In this document: positions 47,261 to 56,304 of the stretch, piece after piece
Layout of the letters: every line of letters begins with the position of its first letter
Position numbering within the stretch: the stretch's first letter is position 1
The notes under the pieces: model-generated
Told to the model about the DNA's origin: nothing
Database searches by the model: none
What the model saw: only the letters and a program-made list of their open reading frames with translations
Translations under genes and position numbers: made by a program
Source: Gautieria morchelliformis
Taxonomy: Eukaryota; Basidiomycota; Agaricomycetes; Gomphales; Gomphaceae
Assembly: GCA_015179125.1 (NCBI GenBank)
Contig: WHVA01000001.1
Span: forward strand, 666,390 to 730,389
DNA length: 64,000 nucleotides
Reading direction: 5' to 3'

Positions 47261-48196
47261 CGGTTGTGGCATATGTCACAACCGCCGCATTGCCGGCCCC
47301 CTGCGGAGCCACCGCCATTAGTGCGCGACAGTCCGCAGCTAACGAATGCGGTCACGACGTGGAAGACCCGTGCCGAAAGGAGCGGGACAAGCGGCGAATG
47401 CCGCCGCCAGCCGTCCCGGTCGAACAGGACGTAAGGTTCGGGAATGAACCTCAAGAGCAACCAGCTGCCCCCATGGACAGCTGCAAGATAATCCAACAGA
47501 TCATCAGAAAGTGTGCCTCTGCCTGCATCACATGCCTGGCGTGCACACAAATGCACATCCGTTGTGTCCAGGTCCATGGACACAATGCCCAGCGGCTGTA
47601 TGCAGCCGCTGGCCTGTTCGGCCATGAAGTGGTCAAGTATTGACCGCTTCGGTAATTTCATTGCATAGGGCTCCTCCGAGTCCTACGGGTGACATCATGT
47701 CACAAAGCAGTCAATTATTGACCGCTTGGTTATTCCTTGCATAGGGCCCTGCCAGGTCCTATGGCTGCATAACTGCTATCCTTCGCAGTTAGGCACCAAT
47801 GATGCCTAGATCATTGGCTGTTCAGTTCCCCACAGACATCACCTGTCTGTGGGTTTGAGAGCATTCAAGTTGTTCTCAACTGTGGGTTTCGGTTCAGAGG
47901 GGGAAGAACCATGCCCCCAAACCAACCAACCACCCACTACAACCGGGGAGTGCTGGCGAAGCCGGCACAACCACTGGTGTTCAGAATGATGAACACCAGA
48001 ACAGATGTGTTGGCACTATGCCAACACATCTGCCATGATGCCATGTCATGACATCATGCCATTCATGTCAGATCTGAGGCATCAGATCTGCGGTTATTCT
48101 GAGGTACATCAGAATGACCTGGTCCACACACCCATCCCTTTCTCAAGGTCAAAGGGGTGCTTCTTTTGGCTCACCCGGTGGGTTCCTTCTAGAAGG
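47261..48196 (+). repeat. 3' hairpin series of the LTR-bounded element
   Basis: Stems checked by eye: 47261-47268/47277-47284, 47391-47395/47400-47404, 47434-47439/47446-47451, 47562-47570/47577-47585, 47589-47598/47603-47612, 47631-47636/47640-47645, 47689-47695/47697-47703, 47770-47776/47785-47791, 47796-47803/47810-47817, 47829-47838/47844-47853, 47855-47860/47874-47879, 47950-47957/47961-47968 (one G-T pair), 47974-47983/47990-47999, 48002-48015/48019-48032 (14 bp), 48069-48076/48083-48090, 48096-48102/48109-48115 and 48185-48196 (palindrome). Most are perfect. The series has no long unpaired gap. Confidence 0.85.
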
Positions 48197-48202
48197 GGAG
48201 GG
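48191..48202 (+). promoter_or_regulatory. Polypurine tract of the hairpin-chain element
   Basis: AGAAGGGGAGGG lies immediately before the right LTR, the standard position for the plus-strand primer of LTR elements. It overlaps the palindrome CCTTCTAGAAGG (48185-48196). Confidence 0.65.
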
Positions 48203-48394
48203 TGTAAAGAAGTGGATTCAGAGGGGGGGGTCCACAAGACCCCACTGTATAGTAGTGCGTGGGAACCGCCGGCGGTTCCCCAGCTTGATCGCATCTTACT
48301 CTTACCTGTCACTACGTAGCATTCAGAATACCACTCATTGGTCAAGTTCTGCAGTGCCCTTGTGATACAAGGTCCTAAGATCAACATCTTTACA
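48203..48394 (+). repeat. Right LTR of the hairpin-chain element
   Basis: 192 bp, TGTAAAGA..TCTTTACA. It has the same 20-bp palindrome at 48261-48280. The divergence from the left LTR by several indels suggests an old insertion or a chimeric one. Confidence 0.78.
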
Positions 48395-50190
48395 CGCTGC
48401 CTATTATCACAGCAAGCCCGCAGACGACCCAGCCTGAGTCACGCTTGGAAATTTGCCCCACCACCCCCATGCCAAGCCGCCTGAGCATCGCGCACCACCC
48501 GCCGCATCCCGAGGCATACTCGTACTTATCCGTGGACCGTGCGCAGACGCACCAATACATGCCCCGCGCTGCCGCTGCGTGGGCGAGGACAGCCTGTGAT
48601 GGCCTGCAATGCCCCATGCACGCACACAGGCCTGAAGCCCAGCCATACACTCCGCGCGGTGTACGAGTCCGCACCTACGCCACGCTACAAGATTACTAGA
48701 CCGTCGCATCCGCGGGCCGCAGCGTCCAGGCTCGCGGATGTCCTCCTCCAACGCCATACTCTACCCTCCCATAGTGTCGAAGTCCTCACAGCTCTGGCAA
48801 CAGCTCACGCACCCACCGTGTTCCCTTGCGCCATGGCCCATCGCCAGGACCCGCCCATACTCGTGCCGAAGACCACGGGGTGCGCTACCTAAAATGTGCA
48901 CCACCGTCCGCGTCAGTCCGTCACCACACACACATGCAACCATGTGCCATGTTCAGCTCAAATCAGCCGCACCTGCACCTGCACCGGGCCTCGACTCTCG
49001 CCAAAAATTCTCCGATGTGGTAAGTAACCTTCATTACTGAAATCTCCTCGCTTCTGTTGCACGAACTCATAATACTCTGCCAGCGCAGCCAGACACTCGG
49101 GCGGTGTACAAGTCCGCACCGACGCCGCCACACAAGACTACAAGACCGTCGCATCCACCGGCCACAGCGTCCAAGCTCGCGGACGATACCTGGACTCACC
49201 CAGACCGTGCCCGGGACGCCATGGTCCATGTCCCTGACCCGCCCATACTCGTGCCAATAACTACGGGGAGCGCTACCTAAAATGGAACCACCGTCCCCGT
49301 CAGTCCGTCACCGCACACACATGCATCCATGTGCCATGTGCAGCTCAAATCCACCGCACCTGCACCTGCACCGGCATCTCCGATGTGGTAAGTAACCTTC
49401 ATTACTGTAATCCCGCTTCTGTTCCACGAACTTATAATACTTTGCCAGTGCCCCTCAATTCACGTTTGTCAGCGGCAGTCAATGCTGGTTATTAAAGAGC
49501 GTCGATCCTGGATGCTGGGAGTTCATTTACCATCCTTCCATCACCGTTGCATCACTGCAGCTTCGGTTCGCAATGCACATGAAACGCGGACGAGGGCCCC
49601 TGTGTTTCAAGTCTGCGTAGCCAGCTGTGCATGCAGCCCTGTATTTGGGCCCCAAATTATATGCGGACAAGTCACTTGCTCTTATGAAGCCTGACATGCG
49701 GGACCAAGGACATGCTCGACAGGATTAACCTCCGGGCTCCACGAGGAACGGGAAGCACCATCTAGATATCGGCCTCTACTCCGCTGTGTCTATTGCAACG
49801 CCATGCATGTGCATGTGTTCGCCCATTCGACGCTGTCTCTCATGCTTGTCGACTGCTCTGCTTATTATCACAACACGCCCGAGGACGCTCAAGCCTGGAA
49901 ATCCGGCCCGTAAATCGACACCACCACCGTGCACGTCATGACAAGGGACGCGCATGCACCGGCCGCATTCCAGAGGCATTCCCGAGGCATACTAATTTCA
50001 TGCGTGCAACCCGCGCGGAACGTTCCGCCCGACGCCGATTTCACACTACACAACCACAATCGCTACCGCCTGGTCCAAGTCCGTACAATTCCACGGTTCA
50101 CTCGCCTCCACTGTCCATCCGCCCGTCTCGCCGCTTCATCCACGGAAGCGCCAAGCATATATAGACCTGCTCTCGACAGCCGACACGCCC
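48395..50190. repeat. Block repeat copy 2, right part
   Basis: Resumes the match to copy 1 from 37260 onward. It contains two intron-like tandem units (GTAAGT at 49020 and 49388) and the 49690-50160 segment matching 39240-39700. It ends where an alpha-amylase fragment begins, so the distal 1.2 kb present in copies 1 and 3 is missing. Confidence 0.8.
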
Positions 50191-50195
50191 TCCCT

Positions 50196-50313
50196 GTGGC
50201 GGGCTCTAGTCTGTGCAACGGCGTACAGGCAACGGGGGCGGGCAAGGGAAATGGCTCATTCTCCATCCGCGGTGCCCTCGAGGGCGGGACCCCGTGGCTG
50301 CTGGTCCAGCTGC
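50196..50313 (+). pseudogene. Captured fragment of the alpha-amylase last exon
   Basis: On the plus strand this reads AGSSLCNGVQATGAGKGNGS, then SIRGALEGGTPWLLVQL. This is the same peptide region as the amylase C-terminus (about 22690-22810, minus strand), with a few substitutions; the DNA also matches closely. Both the upstream exons and the end of the hydrophobic tail are missing, and the frame continues into unrelated sequence. It is a non-functional gene piece at the junction of block copies 2 and 3. Confidence 0.85.
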
Positions 50314-50399
50314 GTACCACGCTGCCGGGCGCGGGACTGGTACGCGGATCGGTGGGCGAGCGCCCTTTCTACTCCAATTGAAAATGTTAGGCACACCAT

Positions 50400-50819
50400 T
50401 CAGTTCTAATATCTATCGGTAGCAAAATCACTCATTATTCGATGGGTGAGGAGCACCACCTCCCTCTGCCGAGGCTTCTGGCCTCGGGCGATGCTGCACC
50501 ACATTTCAGACAACTCGACAACCGCGTCCCTTTTATTGGCATCCTCCCGTCACGATCTTGACCCTCCATCCAACGCGAATGCACGGTGTTCGATACATGC
50601 AAACCATGGTTTTCGAGAAAGCAAAGTTTGCCCAATAAAGAAGCCGTAGGTCGTGTATCGGTCTCCCCACTGGACCGGACAACGGATTCCTGATAATTCT
50701 ACCATCCTGTAAGTCGAGGGCCGAAAGCGATGGAACCAATGAAAGAGGGATTCGAGGCATTGGGACAAAGGGAACCGACAAGGGCTCCAAGAAATAGAGT
50801 AAACCAGTGTATTATAGTA
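50400..50819. other. Unique stretch between block copies 2 and 3
   Basis: No repeat partner or gene was recognised in the window. Short frames only. Confidence 0.35.
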
Positions 50820-53800
50820 AATCAGCAAGTAAAATTATATACATGAGCTGGTCGTGGCAGTCACCAGCAGTCATATCGAGGACAACTTTCCAGAACGCTG
50901 CCAGTGGGAGCGGCGTGTGAATGGGAATTGCTGGTGGTTCCCTATGCGGAGGTGAGTTGGTAAGATGAAAGCGGTGGATGGGAGGGTGGACATGGGGGAT
51001 TAAGTGGTAGGGGAGGGTGTAATACAGTACGTAAAATGTCCGTAACCACGAGTCCGCACTCGTTGGTGACAAGGTCATGCCTGGACCACACTCCAGGGCG
51101 CGGGACTGCGACTGGAATGCAGATATACAAGGTGGCACCGTTCCGCCGACAGTGCTTCCACCCAAATGAGTGCACGTGCCCGGCCTAGTACATCCTTGTC
51201 CAGCAGATCGTGAGTCAGCGCCCAGAAACGCTAAGCCTCTGATAGTGATAGCCCATTATCTCTGCGCTTCCGCTTCCGCTTCGAGTTCTCCTGCCCCACG
51301 AGGCGCCCCTGCTTCCTTCATCTGTAATGGGGCGGACACCCTTTTTCCAGACGACATCTCCTTGAATTCAGAACTCGACAATCGCCGTGTCAGTTTTCAG
51401 AAGACACGTCATGCCTACATTCTCCTGACCTTGAAGCTAGTACAATACATGCACTGCGCCCCAGCAGCCTGGCCACCGGCGAATTTCGAAGCCACCCGCT
51501 GAGTATCCTATCTCGTTTGCTACGAATCGATCGGTAGTCTCGCCTGAATGGACGACTCCAGCATTTTCCTGCATGTCGTCTCCCACAGTGGGAAGACCGC
51601 GACAGGCGAGACTAGTACTATCTCGCTTGACTTTGCGCGTATGTCCTGGGTCTGAACGTTCAACGTTGAACCCCGTGCCGATCTGCCAGTGCAGACTCGT
51701 GCCCACCCCTGTCTCCAGCAACCCGGGCCCCATTACGGCGAATCCGCTCAGGTGAGCCTGCTGATACGTGTGATGCCAGGATCAGGTGCATCTGCGACGA
51801 CAAGGGGAAAGGGCCTTCGTAAGTAACAAACAAATGCACAACAAAAAATATCGGTGATCGTGAGAACGAGATACGAGATACGAGGCAGCTTCTCCACGAG
51901 AAATTTCCAGACTCGCATAGAAGAATGTCGGTTTAACAGGTGTGGGAGCCGGGTTTAACCATGAGTGATAAGTGAAGCGAAGAAGGTACTTAGGTATAGG
52001 AGTCTGGTAATTTGATAAGTGAGGCGAAGAACATGGCGAAAAATATGGAATGGAAAACCATACAACTTGATAACTGTCCGGCAGTCGCCCCGAGGGCCAG
52101 CTTGCGGTAGAGCGAGAAGAGCGAGAAGAGCGTGGCGCGGAACGGTCACCGGAGCACGTTCCCAGACGTTTTCTGTCTGCCTTTGTGAGTGCAATGCGGT
52201 GCGCTGCAGTTTCGAGGCAGCCCAGATGCGACGCGAGCCCCCACAGTGTATGTTCCCCCCCGTCGTCGGACGCCATGCACCCCGTGCCCTACCCAGATCA
52301 GATCGCCGCCCAGCCTGCGACACCACGACATGCTCACGCGCACGGGGGCTCGTTTTCCACAGGCTAAACCCCGTCCCCGCCATCGTCGCGCACAACATCG
52401 ATAGCCGCACATGGTCTGCGGAGCTTGAATCACATACAGGATCTCTCATGAAACAGAAAGTGGAAGGCGGCAACGTGCATTAATCTCCCTCCAGACTTGT
52501 CCTCGTGCGCGGCGAGGGCCCCACTCCACGGCCATCGCTGGCTGCGTTCTACAGTACAGACGATCCCAAAGGCCGGGAGGTCATTTTCATCAATCCCGGT
52601 GCTCCTCAATTCACGACAATTAATCCTCGATCACGCTGCTCGCGACGCACGTGAAACGCGATCGAACTCTACATACCCGCGCGCGACGAGATTACTACTA
52701 CCATCTCCGGGCTCCATGAGGAACGGGGAGCACCATCGAGATATCGACCTCTGCGCCGCGGCGCTGCGTCTATCGCGACGGCGTCCATGTGCACGCTGTC
52801 TCTCATATTCATCGACTACTCAGCAAGCCCGCGGACGAGGGGGACCCAGCCTGAGTCACGCCGCCATGCAAACCCTGAGCGTCGCCCCGAGGCATATCCA
52901 TGGACCGTTCTCTGCTCCACGCAGCACCCTCGATCTCATTCGTACGTTCCCCGCGCTGCCGCTGCCGCTGCGTGGACGAGGACACCCTGCGATGGCCTGC
53001 GATGCCCCATACACACACACACACGCCTGAAGCCCAGCGACACTCCGCGGGGTGTACGAGTCCGCACCGACCCGCCGTACAACACCGTCCCATCCGCGGG
53101 CCACGGCATCCAAGCTCGCGGATGTCCTCCCCCAACCACGCCATTCTCTAACCTGCCATAGTGTGGAAGTCCTCACAGCTCTGGCAACAGATCACGCACC
53201 CCGTGCCCCGTGCGCCATGGCCTACCGCCCAGACCCGCCCATACTCGTGCCGAAGACCACGGGGTGCGCTACCTAAAACCACCGTCCCCATCAGTCCGTC
53301 ACCACACACACATGCATCCATGTGCCATGTGCAGCTCAAATCCACCGCACCTGCATCGGGCCTCGACTCTCGTCAAAAAATTCTCTAATGTGGTAAGTAA
53401 CCTTCACTCGCTGCTGTTGCACGAACTCATAATACTCTGCCAGTGCCCCTCAATTCACGTTTATCCCTGCCAGTCACTGTAATGCTGGTTTTTTACAGCG
53501 TGTCGTTCCCGGGCGCCGACGAGTTCATTTAAACGTTTCCATCAGTGTTGAGGGGGAAGCGAGTCCTGGCACACGTAGCACAGGCAGCGAAAGCTCTCAC
53601 CTTAGCACAAGCGATCGAGGACCCGACCGAACTGCTCATAGACGACGCGAGAAGAAACCTGCCCAACGCCGTCAGGAAGCTGATAGAAAATGAGACGTAC
53701 GCGGATTCGCCGGAATTCGACAGCCTAGCCCTTCCCTCCAGAGTACACTGCGCCTACCCAACTGCACCCGCACCTTCAACCCGAATCCATCTCCAACCCA

Positions 53801-55300
53801 AAACCCAAACTCAAATTCCAACTCCAACTCCATCTCCATCTCCATCTCAGTTCCCAAGCCTCCAACCCAAACTCAAAACTCTAAATTAGCGGCGACCCCA
53901 CCCCCGACATTCAATCAAGCTTCAAGCCTGAGCGTACCTTTTACCTCTTCAGTTCAACTTTAACTTTCTGGGTGCAGCCCGCGCGGAGCATTGCGCCCGA
54001 CGCCGATTCCACACTACGCAAGCACAATCGCTACCGCCTGGTCCAAGTCCGTACAATGCCACTGCTCACTCGCCTCCACTGTCCATCCGCCTGTCTCGCT
54101 GCTTCACCCACAGAGGCGCCACGCATATATAACCTACTCTCGACAGCCGACACGCCCTCAGCCTGCGACGCACGGCCTTTTTTCCCCGTGCGTGATACGC
54201 AGCGGCATGGCGACATCCGTGTCCGAGAACGCCCACACTTTCGGTGTCTGCCTGTAAATGGCATTCGGGACCTTACGTGCGTCTGGGACCGTGACCGGTG
54301 CCTGCCAATAAACCCGCACGGCATGTATGTCGAACGTGCATCCCTCCCGTTCTGGGCGGCCCAATCTCAGCGCATCCGTCACCGAGTCAGGTTGGTCACT
54401 TGCCTCTGACTAGTGCCATGGGGTTGCCCCGGGCCCAGCGTGTATTACCGGTACACAGATTGGTTGCAAAGGCGGCTGACCAGCGTGGCAGCAGCCAGAT
54501 GGGCACAATGCGCCCGTTTCCGCGGCTGTACCGACGGCGCTGCTCCAAAATGTGTGGCTCAGCGTGCAGAAAACGACCCAAAGCAGAAACGGCTCAAGAG
54601 GCATGTTTCACTGGTCTTTTTGGCCGCTTTCCGGCACCGTTTAGGTCCACTGGTCCATTCCAATGCACGACTCTCGGATACCCCCCGATAAATCATCCAC
54701 ACAAACCGATGTTTTTGGAGCCGTTGGCGAGATTTCGATCAACACCCCATTGGTCTCGCAGTGTTTAACCTGGTTCTCTGCCAGGGGCATCCCAACATCT
54801 CACTATTCAGCACGACGCCCAGGATCGAACAAGGCTGTCGGACCATCCGCCCTGACCTGTCCGCTCCAAGGACAAAATTGCAAGCCACCTTCTCTCCTGG
54901 AGCCTGTCATCTGTCTGGGGATCCGCCGCAATGTAGACAAGGAAGCAATACCCCCCCGGCTGCATCTCCTGGTAGATATACCTATATATTTCTTCGCGAA
55001 CAACGCGTGCTCATCATCTTCAGGACCAACCTGCTCCACCTGTTCATTGGCGGGGAAAATATATGTGCCGATTCCTTGTCACAAGGAACAAACCTCCTCG
55101 CCGTCGCCAGGGCCAAGCTGGACGGCATGCTTCCACCACCATCTGCGGACCTGCCGTGGAGACAGTCGGTCGGCGAGCGACTAACATCGAACGCGTCTGC
55201 AAGATGGCTCGGGACCATGGTCAAATAACAAACGGGGATCAAGTTAGACATACCGTGTCGATGGAAGATCGATGGCCCAGATTCAGGAGGTCATCGAGTC
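50820..55300. repeat. Block repeat copy 3, degenerate
   Basis: Shares landmarks with copies 1 and 2 in the same order, but shortened and more diverged. The proline-rich gene is reduced to a remnant of its upstream region and N-terminus around 50900-51165. One intron-like unit remains (GTAAGT at 53393). The distal part (53970-55300) again matches copy 1 (39560-40880). A foreign stretch interrupts it at about 53545-53935. Confidence 0.75.
53545..53889 (+). CDS. Open frame unique to block copy 3 (possible captured exon)
   Basis: A 114-codon open frame not matched in the other copies. Residues about 3-60 (KRVLAHVAQAAKALTLAQAI, then DPTELLIDDARRNLPNAVRK) look like an ordinary amphipathic helical protein and unlike the Pro/Arg-rich shadow frames nearby. 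The rest is a Pro/Thr/Gln-rich run from a short simple repeat (CCAACTCCATCT- and CAACCCAAA-like words, 53760-53890). The first sense codon is TTG, so it is a partial exon at best. Family not recognised. Confidence 0.3.
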   Translation: MLRGKRVLAHVAQAAKALTLAQAIEDPTELLIDDARRNLPNAVRKLIENETYADSPEFDSLALPSRVHCAYPTAPAPSTRIHLQPKTQTQIPTPTPSPSPSQFPSLQPKLKTLN

Positions 55301-55844
55301 GGCTCGCAGCCGAGACCGAAATGTCTAGACTCATATGGTTCGTCATGTACAGTCGCGGACAACCAAAGTCCACTAAAAAAATCAACCGGTTATGGGCACC
55401 CCACCCGCGTTAGAATATCGTTTTTAAGCCTAGATAGAGTCTATTTAGGTCCTTAAGGGCAGGTTTCCACGAGCCGATTCTTCAGAACGTGCTATTTGAA
55501 AATTTGGCCCTTCAAAATTTGGCCGGACACCAAAAAAATAGCTAAAAATATAGAAAATAGCGGAATCGATAGCTTTCTTCAAGCTGAATCTGATTCTGAA
55601 GAAATAAAAAAAAATTCCACGACGGATGCAGGCGAAATAATTATTTTAATATTACATAACATACTCACATGATTTGGCCAGCTTGACGCATGCGAGGCAA
55701 GAATCAAAAGTGTAATATCACTGGGCTTTGAAACCAAGCCCAGCATGTTGTCTCACCTGTGGATGCACCCTCCCAGGTGTCCCTGCTTCATTCAGCAGCA
55801 GCTATTTCTACTGATCCCAGCAGCACAGAGGAAGATGACCCAGC

Positions 55845-55851
55845 CTGGGAA
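55845..55851. repeat. Flanking duplication of the CACTA element, left copy
   Basis: CTGGGAA, identical to 62176-62182. CACTA elements usually make 3-bp duplications, so the 7-bp length is unusual. Confidence 0.75.
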
Positions 55852-55980
55852 CACTGTAGGAAGAACAGGCACTTAAAATAAGTACTTTATGCACTAGTAC
55901 TTAATTTCAGTAGTTTTTTTCACCCAAAATCAGTGTCAAAAAAAATAATTTAGCTACCACTAAAATTAAGTACATTTAAA
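55852..55980 (+). repeat. Left terminal and subterminal repeats of the CACTA element
   Basis: The inverted end CACTGTAGGAAGAA is followed by several AAGTAC / GTACTT words (TAAGTACTTTA, AGTACTTAAT, TTAAGTACA). They are likely transposase or accessory-protein binding sites by analogy with plant CACTA elements. Confidence 0.6.
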
Positions 55981-56304
55981 CACTTAAAATAAGCCACCCA
56001 AAGCCAGCCCATATCGACAGGTAGACGCATCAAATCACCAAACAAACCGAGTGCTGCGAGCCCTGAGACAGCAAATTCACTTACTAGGTTAGCATAAGCA
56101 AGTCTTAGTGAGTACAACAAAAGAATTATTGCATCGTGCATCGCAAATTGTTCATGCATCAGCTCGAGAGCGCAGGGACTTGGGAGTCTCAGAGAGTAAG
56201 GGGAGTGTTTAAAATAGTGCAATTGATGTGTAGCGACAACGTAGCTTACTGGAGTAATATAAAATGATGAGAACGCAAAGAGAAAAAAGAAAAAAAAAAC
56301 GCAC

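Larger units (their letters stand above)
45789..48394 (+). mobile_element. Hairpin-chain LTR element (2.6 kb, non-autonomous)
   Basis: It begins TGTAAAGA and ends TCTTTACA (perfect 8-bp inverted ends) and has a terminal direct repeat at each side (45789 to about 45974, and 48203-48394). A purine tract sits directly before the right repeat (48191-48202), and CACTG / CGCTG flank it as a near-identical 5-bp duplication. Comparison with copy 1 (about 37245-37260) shows the uninterrupted target. These are retrotransposon LTR hallmarks. No gag, protease, RT or integrase is recognisable. Instead the interior, and the LTRs too, consist of consecutive inverted repeats with stems of 6-14 bp spaced about every 20-50 bp, including a 159-bp tandem repeat. 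A plus-strand open frame (45969-47321) crosses the region but is Pro/Arg-rich and mirrors the repeats. I know of no described family with this make-up. Confidence 0.8.

Noticed and set aside
45969-47321. Long open frame of 450 codons as a real protein
   Set aside because: The frame crosses GC-rich hairpins and repeats, is Pro/Arg/Gly-rich, and equally long frames exist on the opposite strand. The stems explain the sequence better than coding does, although residues encoded before about 46390 could be a short genuine protein.
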